9,081 nt of DNA from Anaerolineales bacterium (GCA_015484985.1 WFUL01000241.1:1-9081); one strand, 5' to 3'. Positions 1 through 6,632 are shown, counted from the first letter of the stretch. Made by a program: numbers and translations. The notes: generated by a model not told the origin, from the letters alone.

Positions 1-1219
1 CTCCTGGAGACTGCGCTCTTGCTTCTGGACCCTCATCACTACGCTGATGCTATTCCTCGTCGGGGCCATTGTCATCGGGGGTTGGCTACAAACCCAGGGG
101 CAGGACTGGGCCGAAATGGCCGCCACCCTGGGCTTGGTTATCTTCACGGGTCCCACCCAAGGAGCCCCAACCCTACACCCCACCCCAACCATAACCCTTG
201 CTGCAGGAGCACCTGGCCCACCTCTAGAGACCACCCAAACGCCGGGTATCACCCCCACGTCGCAGGCACATCCCCTGAAATCTGGTCCCACCATCTTTGG
301 GGCCGATCGCGTCGCGTTCGTATGGCAAAACGACATCTGGAGCATGACCACCGACGGTCAGGATCGACGCCGGCATACCTCCGACGGGATCCCCAAGCGT
401 TACCTGGCTTGGCAGGATGCCACTTACCTGATGTACACATCCAAGAACTGCGCCTATCGATTGGATACGACGCGTGACCTTTCAACACCCCTCTTCTGCC
501 TGGAGAAACAACCCATCCAGAGCTTCCTCCTCTCGACCAATGGCCAATGGGCGGCCTTGTTGGTCGATGAAGCCCTCTATCTCTTTCGTTATCTTCCGGA
601 CCTTTTCCAAAAAGAAGCGGTTTCCCTTTCCTTTATCAAGGAACGCCTTCGCGCCTGCGTCTTCCAACCCGCTCCTGTGGATACCGTTCTCTGGGGTCCA
701 CCCACAGAAGACGGACAGCAGCAACTCTTGGTGCGGCTCATTGTCCCCTGGTCAGGCCGTCAGGGCCACAGCATTGAACGCATCGTGTTCTCCCAATGCC
801 CCACGGAATTCGAGCGGCGCCGGGTTTTCCCCCTGGACCCCCGCCAGATTCGTGGGTTCCGGGAACTGCCCTACGTTCCCGGGATGGCCTGGAACGGCCT
901 AACCGCCGTCTTCGTCACGCCCCTTATGGGTCAGCCAGACTGGGGACATCTTTACGGCTACCTGAACGACCAGGTCAAGCGCCTCAATCCTCTGGAAGAC
1001 CGATGTTGCTACCGTCTTCCCACTCTATCCCCCGATGAGCAGGGAGTCTTCCTCATCTTCGGCGATCAAACGAAAGCGCCATACCAGGTGGGCGTTTGGG
1101 ACATGCTCACCTGGGAAAAACCCAAAACCGGTTGGCAGCCCCTGAAATGGCCGAGGAGCATCCCTCTGGCGGACATCCAGGAGTGGGCCTGGCGCAAAGC
1201 ATCTTCGGAGAGTAAATAA
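1..1219 (+). CDS. Membrane-anchored beta-propeller-like protein, 5' end outside the window
   Basis: The first ATG in the window (base 47) has no Shine-Dalgarno sequence. The frame stays open to base 2 and encodes 15 more residues (SWRLRSCFWTLITTL) that complete a hydrophobic segment, so the true start is probably left of the window. Numbering from the base-47 ATG: a membrane anchor lies at the extreme N-terminus (to about residue 14), a Pro/Thr/Gly-rich linker at 35-80, and an extracytoplasmic domain at 82-390. That domain has PD40/TolB-like strand patterns: ADRVAFVWQNDIW (86-98), STNGQWAALLVDEALYLF (163-180) and LSPDEQGVFLIF (327-338) followed by YQVGVWDML. These suggest an irregular beta-propeller facing outward. 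Six cysteines lie in this domain (135, 151, 204, 251, 320, 321). I see no catalytic motif and cannot assign a substrate. Its domain plan is like that of the minus-strand protein at 2986-4743, but it is more divergent. Gene reality is well supported; function is unknown. Confidence 0.75.
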   Translation, partial: SWRLRSCFWTLITTLMLFLVGAIVIGGWLQTQGQDWAEMAATLGLVIFTGPTQGAPTLHPTPTITLAAGAPGPPLETTQTPGITPTSQAHPLKSGPTIFGADRVAFVWQNDIWSMTTDGQDRRRHTSDGIPKRYLAWQDATYLMYTSKNCAYRLDTTRDLSTPLFCLEKQPIQSFLLSTNGQWAALLVDEALYLFRYLPDLFQKEAVSLSFIKERLRACVFQPAPVDTVLWGPPTEDGQQQLLVRLIVPWSGRQGHSIERIVFSQCPTEFERRRVFPLDPRQIRGFRELPYVPGMAWNGLTAVFVTPLMGQPDWGHLYGYLNDQVKRLNPLEDRCCYRLPTLSPDEQGVFLIFGDQTKAPYQVGVWDMLTWEKPKTGWQPLKWPRSIPLADIQEWAWRKASSESK

Positions 1220-1220
1220 G

Positions 1221-1952
1221 TCACCCCTCCTGTCCTGTTTTTTCTTCTGCAAGCAGACGGCGCACCTGTTTCCACACGGAGGCGAACATTTCCCGTGTGA
1301 GGCGTCCTGTCTGTGTATTCTGCCGACTGGGATGATAGGAAGCCACCAACGCAGGCAGGTTGGTGCCCAGGGAATATACTGCACCGTGAGAAAAGGGGAG
1401 GCGGGGGACGGCAAACCCCAAGTGTTCTCGATATACCCGCAGCACTCCTTCAAAGGCAATACGCCCCAGGGCAACAATCACCCGCAAATACGGGGCCAGA
1501 AGCCGAATCTCCTCGGCCAGATAAGGAAGGCAATAGCGTATCTCCTCGGCCGTCGGGCGGTTCTTCGGGGGCACACACCGACATACCGCGGTGATGTACA
1601 TGTCCCTCAAGGTCAGACCGTCGTCTCGATGTCGGGAATCCGGCTGGCTGGCAAAACCCGCTTCGTACAACGCCCGATAGAGAAAGTCCCCGGAACTATC
1701 GCCCGTGAACATCCGACCGGTGCGGTTGGCCCCATGGGCACCGGGTGCCAGGCCCACCACCAAGACCCGCGCCTGACGGTCGCCGAAGCCCGGCACCGGA
1801 CGTCCCCAGTATTCCTGTTCCCGATAGGCCCGCCGCTTCACCCGGGCCACCTCTTCTCGCCAGGCCACCAAACGGGAACAGCGGCGACATTGCAAAATAC
1901 GGGACTCCAGGTCCTGCCAGGCGTCCTCATCCAACCTTCGGAAAGGGCTCAC
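1221..1952 (-). CDS. udgB: Uracil-DNA glycosylase, family 5 (UdgB), [4Fe-4S] type
   Basis: This DNA repair enzyme excises uracil, and in characterised family 5 members also other deaminated bases, to start base excision repair. The 243-residue protein has the family 5 motif GLAPGAHGANRTGR at 67-80, continuing to FTGD (82-85), and the second active-site motif HPSRQN at 207-212. Family 5 lacks the polar Asp/Asn of family 1 in the first motif, as seen here. The likely iron-sulphur ligands are C22 and C25 (CRRC), C126 before PPKNRP, and C141; C124 is an additional nearby cysteine. The start is a GTG at 1952 with SD GGGAGGTG (1958-1965), 7 bases from GGAGG to GTG. This start overlaps the TGA of the M23 peptidase gene (GTGA), so translation is probably coupled. 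It is the last gene of the minus-strand train and ends one base from the stop of the convergent plus-strand gene. A family 4 UDG is the main alternative, but the APGAHGANRTGR motif favours family 5. Confidence 0.93.
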   Translation of the reverse strand: MSPFRRLDEDAWQDLESRILQCRRCSRLVAWREEVARVKRRAYREQEYWGRPVPGFGDRQARVLVVGLAPGAHGANRTGRMFTGDSSGDFLYRALYEAGFASQPDSRHRDDGLTLRDMYITAVCRCVPPKNRPTAEEIRYCLPYLAEEIRLLAPYLRVIVALGRIAFEGVLRVYREHLGFAVPRLPFSHGAVYSLGTNLPALVASYHPSRQNTQTGRLTREMFASVWKQVRRLLAEEKTGQEG

Positions 1953-2989
1953 GGCAGCACCTCCCGAAACGGCGTTCCCGGTTCCTGCACGTCCACGAAC
2001 CCTTGACGGCCCTGGAACTGGAAGAAGGTCACCCGACCCGGCCGAATCACCACTTCCTGCTCATAAGGCACGCCCCACCAGGTAATGCGTACACGATACC
2101 GGCCTGCAGGCAGATTTCCCACGGCGAAGTTTTCCTGATAGAGGGGGTCCTGTTCCACACTGGGCGTCAGGGTATACGTGCGCAGGCGCAGGGTTCGATA
2201 CCCACGCCACAGGACCTGCACCTCTTCGGGCCATTCTTCCGGGATGACGAGAACCTGGTAATTCGGCAGGTAAATGCCCGTGGTGCTGCGAACCTGACCC
2301 ACCAGGACGCCCCAATTCAGGTAAGGCACCATCCAGAGTTCGGGGTTCAGCGCCTTGTCAGGTTTTGGAGAGTCGGGATGCACGTAGCGCACCTCGAGAT
2401 GGAGATGCGGGCCGGTAACCTTCCCCGTCGCACCCACTTCACCGATGATCTGCCCCCGGACCACTCGCTGGCCCTTGCGCACATGGGTGATTTGCATATG
2501 GGCATAGAGGGAATATAACCGGTACATCCCCCAACCGACATCATGGCGTACGAACACAGCCACACCATAAGGGTCCTCCAAATGGGGCCGGCCAAACAAA
2601 AAACCCTCCCCAGCCCACAGGACCTCGCCATCGGCCACGGCCAGGACGGGTATCCCTTTGGGCGCCGGTATGTCGATCCCCAAATGGGCGACGCCGGGCT
2701 TCAGAAAGGCCCCGAAGCGAGAATCCGGCAGAGGAACGTCACCCCGCGTTTCTGGGAATGGTCGTCCCAGAAGGAAGTGTTCGCGAAGCGTGGGCGCCCA
2801 GGGGATGGGATAGGCGGGCGGGTGTCCTGTGGGCTGGGGAAGCGGTGTGGGGGTCGCGCGTGGCGCCAGGCCTGAGTTCACCGGGATTCTCCACGTCGGA
2901 GGAGAATGGCCCATCAGGAACACAGCCATACCCAAGAGGGTCAGAATCACCCAGGGTGCTCGCCCTATGGGGAAGGCGCACCTCGTCAC
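1949..2989 (-). CDS. Membrane-anchored M23 (LytM/lysostaphin-like) metallopeptidase with C-terminal beta-sandwich domain
   Basis: This is a predicted zinc endopeptidase cutting peptidoglycan cross-links or stem peptides outside the membrane. From the GTG at 2989 it has 346 residues: a signal anchor at about 11-27, a Pro/Thr-rich linker at 40-66, an M23 domain at about 95-205 and a beta-rich C-terminal domain at about 228-326. The catalytic set is complete: HLGID (H102, D106), YAH (H164) and PHLHLEV (H195, H197). Strand GEVLWAG is followed by a longer loop (FLFGRPHLEDPYG) than in minimal LytM domains. The C-terminal part (VGQVRSTTG, then VGNLPAGRYRV) resembles carboxypeptidase regulatory-like or CNA-B-type folds. 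The frame is open back to 3178, but that extension lies over the preceding gene. The GTG at 2989 has SD GGGAGGG (2995-3001) and overlaps the upstream TGA as GTGA, so it is the better start. Its own stop overlaps the udgB start in the same way. The exact substrate is not known; activity is likely. Confidence 0.9.
   Translation of the reverse strand: MTRCAFPIGRAPWVILTLLGMAVFLMGHSPPTWRIPVNSGLAPRATPTPLPQPTGHPPAYPIPWAPTLREHFLLGRPFPETRGDVPLPDSRFGAFLKPGVAHLGIDIPAPKGIPVLAVADGEVLWAGEGFLFGRPHLEDPYGVAVFVRHDVGWGMYRLYSLYAHMQITHVRKGQRVVRGQIIGEVGATGKVTGPHLHLEVRYVHPDSPKPDKALNPELWMVPYLNWGVLVGQVRSTTGIYLPNYQVLVIPEEWPEEVQVLWRGYRTLRLRTYTLTPSVEQDPLYQENFAVGNLPAGRYRVRITWWGVPYEQEVVIRPGRVTFFQFQGRQGFVDVQEPGTPFREVLP
1958..1965 (-). 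promoter_or_regulatory. Shine-Dalgarno of udgB, supports the GTG start
   Basis: Minus strand GGGAGGTG lies in the last codons of the M23 gene, 7 bases from GGAGG to the GTG at 1952. It supports the GTG that overlaps the M23 stop as the real start of udgB. Confidence 0.7.
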
Positions 2990-4743
2990 GGTGTCCCTCC
3001 CGGTGTTGGCTGTGGCATCACCGGTGTACCGACCGGATGGCTGGCCTCTTCCCAGGAGAAACCGGCCCGATGCACAAAGAGATTGAAGCGAGCGGCCGGG
3101 GAATAGGAAGTCCAATACGGCAGGGCAGGGAGGCGTTCCCACCCAACGGCCGCGGCCAGCGCGGTGAAATCCACCCAAAAACCCGGAGGCGGCGGCACTT
3201 CTTGGCCCACGTCAAAGTCCCACACCGGGCTCGTAAGCGGATGCCCTTGAGAACCGTCCTGGGGTTCGGGCTTCAGATACACCCGCCAATAGATGCGCCC
3301 GGGAAAGGCCTCCCGAACCACGACCATACGGCCCTCCTGCAACCAGGTCACTGGCAGCGCAAACGCCCGGCCTGTACTGAGCCAGTCCACGCTGCCGGGC
3401 ATGGTCTCGCCCAAGGTAGGGGGACGATACAGACTTTCCACATGCCTCAACGGGTCCCATCCCAACCGGGTTTGCACCAGACGACGCAACGTCTGATAGG
3501 CCTCGTCAACGGCATCGCTCAGGTACGGGTAGGGCACGTTCACGTCCTCCACCGGCACCAGGAAGACCGGTCCCTTCCCGGAAGCCTCCGCAGAAGAGGG
3601 TGTCCACAGGGGAACAGGTGTGCGTTGGGCCGCGCGCGCCATGGGTTCGGGTAGCGGCCAAGATAAGGCGCTGTATCCGGCGGTGAACCCGGTTACCCGC
3701 TTTCCGGGAAGTGTGACCAGGGGCAACACCAAATCGGCTTGCGGGAACCCATACTGGGTGAGGTAGGCCCTTTCGGGACGCAGGACCAAAGCCCACACCC
3801 CTCCGCCATCCGCTCGCCATCGGGGCCAGCAGCCTTCGCCAAGGCGGCGTGGCGGCGTTTCGGGCGTGGTGACATCCCACACCCAAAGAGTATGCAACCC
3901 TTCACGCTCCTGGCACCAGGCCAAATAGCGCCCATCGGGGGACCAGGCAGGGGCCAGGGCACGGCCCTCCGCCTCCGAACTGACCTGCCGCACGACTTCG
4001 GGGTCGTCCAAAAGGAGCAGAAAAACCTGAGGTGTACCCGTACGAAACGAGATGAAAGCCACCACCCGTCCCTGGGGCGACCAAGCAGGCGCAGTGTCCA
4101 CCGCCGTATCCTCGGTCAAGCGAATCGGCGCTGTCTCCGAATCGTTCACAGACCGAATCCAGATGTCCATGTTTCCATCGTAATAAGCGGCATAGGCCAG
4201 CCATTGCTCGTCGGGAGACCAGGTGGGGGCTTCCACGTACGTGGCGGTCTCCGGGAGTTCCCGCCAGGTTCCCCGGGCCATATCCAGGATGGCCGGTTTC
4301 CAGCGGCCGTCGTACAGGGAAAGGGCGACCCACCGCCCCGAAGGGCTCAGGGTCGGGGTACGCACCCTCTGATCCAGAAGGCGCACCCACGGGAGGCGCT
4401 GAGGATGGTAGGCATACAGCACCGAAGTCGTCCCTTCCTGCACACTGACCAACACCAGTCCCTGCTCGGGAAACGTCGTCCAGGAAAAGGCCGTCGGTTG
4501 AAGATGCCGCACAGTGAGAGTTGGCGAGGGGGTAAGGGTAGGCGAGGGCGTTTGCGAGGCTGTTGGAGTGGGAGAGGGGCGAGGGGTGGACGTGGACGTG
4601 AGCATTCCCAGGGAAACGGTCCCCTGCCTCACGTTGGGTAACGCGCGCTCCACCATTTCCGACCGCGCCAATACCCATCCCAGGAGCAGTCCCAGTACAC
4701 CGCCAATCCCCAACAGGAAACCACCCAGGAACCACCTGCGCAT
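2986..4743 (-). CDS. Membrane-anchored TolB/PD40-type beta-propeller protein with a distinct C-terminal domain
   Basis: The protein has 585 residues. A membrane anchor lies at about 5-25 (RRW before it, so the C-terminus is probably outside) and a Ser/Thr/Pro linker at 50-78. A propeller follows at about 85-365 with PD40 repeats: SPSGRWVALS (133), WSPDEQWLAY (175), WSPQGRVVAF (221), WSPDGRYLAW (267) and a degenerate WRADGGGVWAL (309). Such propellers usually bind proteins or glycans rather than catalyse. A second domain (about 392-570) begins VPVEDVNVPYPYLSDAVDEA and contains DWLSTGRAFAL (453-463), YWRVYLKPEPQDGSQG (485-500) and WVDFTALAAAVGWERLPAL (523-541). Its GRAF segment recalls M15 carboxypeptidases, but the metal ligands are absent. 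A Pro-rich tail ends the protein. The ATG at 4743 has SD GGGAG (4751-4755), 7 bases away, inside the end of the methyltransferase gene. The stop overlaps the M23 start, suggesting coupled synthesis with that peptidase. Substrate and exact role are unknown. Confidence 0.85.
   Translation of the reverse strand: MRRWFLGGFLLGIGGVLGLLLGWVLARSEMVERALPNVRQGTVSLGMLTSTSTPRPSPTPTASQTPSPTLTPSPTLTVRHLQPTAFSWTTFPEQGLVLVSVQEGTTSVLYAYHPQRLPWVRLLDQRVRTPTLSPSGRWVALSLYDGRWKPAILDMARGTWRELPETATYVEAPTWSPDEQWLAYAAYYDGNMDIWIRSVNDSETAPIRLTEDTAVDTAPAWSPQGRVVAFISFRTGTPQVFLLLLDDPEVVRQVSSEAEGRALAPAWSPDGRYLAWCQEREGLHTLWVWDVTTPETPPRRLGEGCWPRWRADGGGVWALVLRPERAYLTQYGFPQADLVLPLVTLPGKRVTGFTAGYSALSWPLPEPMARAAQRTPVPLWTPSSAEASGKGPVFLVPVEDVNVPYPYLSDAVDEAYQTLRRLVQTRLGWDPLRHVESLYRPPTLGETMPGSVDWLSTGRAFALPVTWLQEGRMVVVREAFPGRIYWRVYLKPEPQDGSQGHPLTSPVWDFDVGQEVPPPPGFWVDFTALAAAVGWERLPALPYWTSYSPAARFNLFVHRAGFSWEEASHPVGTPVMPQPTPGGTP
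2995..3001 (-). promoter_or_regulatory. Shine-Dalgarno of the M23 peptidase gene, decides the GTG start
   Basis: On the minus strand the sequence reads GGGAGGG, then 5 bases, then GTG at 2989. It lies inside the last codons of the propeller gene, whose TGA shares two bases with this GTG. This site argues against the longer reading frame that begins at 3178. Confidence 0.75.
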
Positions 4744-4747
4744 GGCT

Positions 4748-6133
4748 TCACTCCCAACGACGTAACCAGCGAGGCGCGCGGCTCTTCAACCGACCCTGCA
4801 CCCGTTTGGCCCATCCCACCGGATACGCATCCACCAAGACCAGGACCCAGCCTTCTGGTCCCGGGGATGACCACGTTCCCCCGGCGAAAAACGTGCGTAA
4901 GTGAGGATGGTCTGGGGAATAGGTGACCACCTCCCTGACCTGGTGGGACTGCAATGTCAGAGCCAGGGCATGGGAGGGCTCGAAACGCCCCTTTTTCACC
5001 GTGCCCAGCCACCAGCCCCATCGTATCACAGGCAGGCCCTTGAGGTCCGGTGCATCTGGGGGAAGGGCATACAAGTGGGCGCCGAACAAGGCCAGGCGCT
5101 CTTGGGGAACAGGGTCTTCGGTCAGGGTTTCCTTCACGAAAGCACGATACAACCGCAGGGCTTCCGCGGGAACAGCCCGCCGACGCGAGGCCCTGGGCAG
5201 CTCGGGTTCCGGCCCTTCCCGGCGGCGGAGCAATACGATGAAGTGGCCTTCCCCCTCCACCCGATGGGGCCACAGGCGCACGGCATGGCGCAGGGTTTCG
5301 GGTCCCGGGGGCTGAAGCCAGTCGGGCCGTCCCGGCGAAAAGCCCGGCACATGGGGGATCGGGACCACCTCAAATTCGGGATGCTCGTCCAGGAAACGGG
5401 CGATGACGCCTTCGTCCTCTTCCGGCGCGAAGGTGCAGGTACTGTAAAGCAGGTAGCCCCCGGGACGCACCAGGTGAGCCGCGGCCTTGAGAATGCCCCG
5501 TTGCATCTGCGCGCAACGCTGGACCAGGGACGGACTCCAGGTGGAGCGGGCTTTAGGGTCCTTGCGAAACATACCTTCCCCCGAGCAGGGCGCGTCCACC
5601 AGCACCCGGTGGAAAACGGGGCCGAAGAAGCGGGCCAGCCGACCGGGCAGGGGCTGGGTCACCACGGTATGGGTGGCTCCCCAACGGTCCAGGTTATGGG
5701 TAAGTTCCCGTAGACGCCGGGGTTGCACGTCGTTGGCCACCAGCAGGCCCTGGTTTTGCATGCGGGCCGCCAGGTGCGTCGTTTTACCGCCGGGCGCCGC
5801 GGCCAAATCCAGCACCCACTCGCCCGGCTGGGGGTCCAACAGCGCGGCCGGCGCCATGGCCGAAGGGTCCTGCAGGTAATACAGCCCGGCCGCATGATAC
5901 GGATGCTTGCCCGGACGCACGTCCTCGCTCCGCAGATAGAACCCCTCCGGACACCAGGGGACCGGCTCCAGGGTCCAATCCACTTTCCTCAAGAAGTCGG
6001 TGGGGGAAATCTTGAGGGTGTTCACCCGTAAACCGACCACAGGCCGCTGTTGCAAGGCCCGGTGAAAAGCGGCGAACTCCTCCGGCCCCAGAAAAGCCTG
6101 CATACGTTGGACGAAGAGCGAGGGCAGGGTCAT
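4748..6133 (-). CDS. rsmF: 16S rRNA (cytosine-C5)-methyltransferase, RsmF/NOL1-NOP2-Sun family
   Basis: The enzyme uses SAM to methylate C5 of cytosine in RNA. RsmF acts on helix 44 of 16S rRNA near the decoding centre (C1407 in Escherichia coli; additional sites in Thermus thermophilus). The 461 residues fit RsmF in length. In order: an N-terminal RNA-binding part with VVGLRVNTLK (32-41), YLQDPSAM (86-93), SAM motif DLAAAPGGKT (109-118), ND at 134-135, DAPCSGEGMFRKDP (180-193) with the conserved C183 for product release, and STCTFAPEEDE (231-241) with the nucleophile C233. Residues about 310-445 form the C-terminal part, consistent with the RsmF-type ferredoxin-like and PUA domains, including GLPVIRWGWWLGTVKKGRFEPSHALAL. 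RsmB is less likely because there is no NusB-like N-terminal domain. The ATG lies 4 bases after the stop of the 144-residue gene. No good SD precedes it, so translation probably depends on coupling. The next gene starts 4 bases after its stop. Confidence 0.92.
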   Translation of the reverse strand: MTLPSLFVQRMQAFLGPEEFAAFHRALQQRPVVGLRVNTLKISPTDFLRKVDWTLEPVPWCPEGFYLRSEDVRPGKHPYHAAGLYYLQDPSAMAPAALLDPQPGEWVLDLAAAPGGKTTHLAARMQNQGLLVANDVQPRRLRELTHNLDRWGATHTVVTQPLPGRLARFFGPVFHRVLVDAPCSGEGMFRKDPKARSTWSPSLVQRCAQMQRGILKAAAHLVRPGGYLLYSTCTFAPEEDEGVIARFLDEHPEFEVVPIPHVPGFSPGRPDWLQPPGPETLRHAVRLWPHRVEGEGHFIVLLRRREGPEPELPRASRRRAVPAEALRLYRAFVKETLTEDPVPQERLALFGAHLYALPPDAPDLKGLPVIRWGWWLGTVKKGRFEPSHALALTLQSHQVREVVTYSPDHPHLRTFFAGGTWSSPGPEGWVLVLVDAYPVGWAKRVQGRLKSRAPRWLRRWE

Positions 6134-6137
6134 GGGC

Positions 6138-6572
6138 TCAAAAGTCGAAAGGCGAAGGGGTTAAATCGAAGGTGTGCTCATACCGATGGACTTCCCGCAT
6201 TTCCGGAAACGTCCACTCCTCCCCTTCCTCAGGGGCCTGGGGCTTGTAATCCGGGGGCGGGTACTGTACGGAAACCACCAGACGGTACGCCTGACCGGGT
6301 TGTGCATCCCGCAAGTGCAGGGTGAATTCCAGTTCTGGGCTGATGGGCTCCACCACGCTCAGGGAAGCCACCACCTGTTCCTTGGCGTTGAAAACCTCGA
6401 TTTCCACATGGGGTCGGGTCTGGAAAGGCGTCAAGATGACCCACACCTTAATGCGCCGACCATCGGGCCAGGGTTCAATGCGTACCTCCCGCACCTCCAC
6501 CTCTTCCGGTGGACGAGGCGGGTCATCGGGGTCGGGCACGAAAAACGTCCCCGGTGGGAACGGAAATTGCAT
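6138..6572 (-). CDS. Conserved-looking protein of unknown function, probable single beta-sandwich
   Basis: I do not recognise this 144-residue protein. It has no signal peptide or membrane segment, so it is probably cytoplasmic. The N-terminus is Pro-rich and acidic (PDPDDPPRPPEE, 13-24). From about 25 to 105 it shows alternating hydrophobic strands: VEVREVRIEPW, RIKVWVILTPF, HVEIEVFNAKEQVVASLSVV, LEFTLHLRD and AYRLVVSVQYPPP. This pattern fits a small Ig or fibronectin-III-like sandwich. The tail (about 107-144) is acidic and aromatic and ends SPFDF. The ATG has a very strong SD, GGGGAGGTG (6580-6588), with 7 bases spacing. The gene lies after the largest gap in the train and 4 bases before rsmF. 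A possible promoter and an imperfect inverted repeat lie upstream, making it a candidate first gene of a sub-operon. The strong SD, good strand pattern and tight spacing support a real gene; the function is unknown. Confidence 0.8.
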   Translation of the reverse strand: MQFPFPPGTFFVPDPDDPPRPPEEVEVREVRIEPWPDGRRIKVWVILTPFQTRPHVEIEVFNAKEQVVASLSVVEPISPELEFTLHLRDAQPGQAYRLVVSVQYPPPDYKPQAPEEGEEWTFPEMREVHRYEHTFDLTPSPFDF

Positions 6573-6579
6573 GATGGAA

Positions 6580-6588
6580 CACCTCCCC
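6580..6588 (-). promoter_or_regulatory. Strong Shine-Dalgarno of the 144-residue unknown gene
   Basis: Minus strand GGGGAGGTG, 7 bases before the ATG at 6572, is among the strongest sites in the window. Its GGGG overlaps one arm of an imperfect inverted repeat (6585-6592 with 6624-6632), which could affect access by ribosomes. Confidence 0.7.
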
Positions 6589-6632
6589 TACGGACTTCAA
6601 CCGACCCAGCGGTTTTCCGGTGGCGTAAGGGG
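6585..6632 (-). repeat. Imperfect inverted repeat with an inner hairpin in the alr to unknown-gene gap
   Basis: On the minus strand CCCCTTACG (6624-6632) faces CGTAGGGG (6585-6592): eight pairs with one bulged T. Inside lies AACCG-CTGGGT-CGGTT (6599-6614), a perfect 5-pair stem with a 6-base loop. It is not followed by a T-run, so it is not an intrinsic terminator. It could be an RNA leader structure covering part of the downstream SD in read-through mRNA from alr, or an operator-like dyad beside the -10 box. It may also be chance. Confidence 0.35.

Noticed and set aside
1205..1245. Possible intrinsic terminator for the plus-strand gene (T-run at 1238-1243)
   Set aside because: The only stem I can draw is GGAG/CTCC with a 15-plus-base loop, and it ends about 8 bases before the T-run. 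This is too weak to call.
1233..1245. AAAAAAC on the minus strand near the end of udgB as a -1 frameshift site
   Set aside because: The heptamer is in the wrong phase (GAA GAA AAA ACA rather than xxA AAA AAC), and no useful alternative frame follows.
2990..3178. N-terminal extension of the M23 gene to an in-frame start at 3178
   Set aside because: The added 63 codons lie wholly over the C-terminal domain of the propeller gene. The GTG at 2989 has a strong SD and a membrane anchor directly after it.
4505..4595. Repetitive GGCGAGGG-type DNA that looks like a short tandem repeat
   Set aside because: It encodes the Ser/Thr/Pro linker (TPSPT units) of the propeller protein, so codon repetition explains it.
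2758..4641. Plus-strand open frames of about 300 codons (2758-3654 and 3739-4641)
   Set aside because: They are antisense to the propeller and M23 genes, with biased Arg/Gly/Pro/His composition. The minus-strand proteins show real repeats and catalytic motifs.
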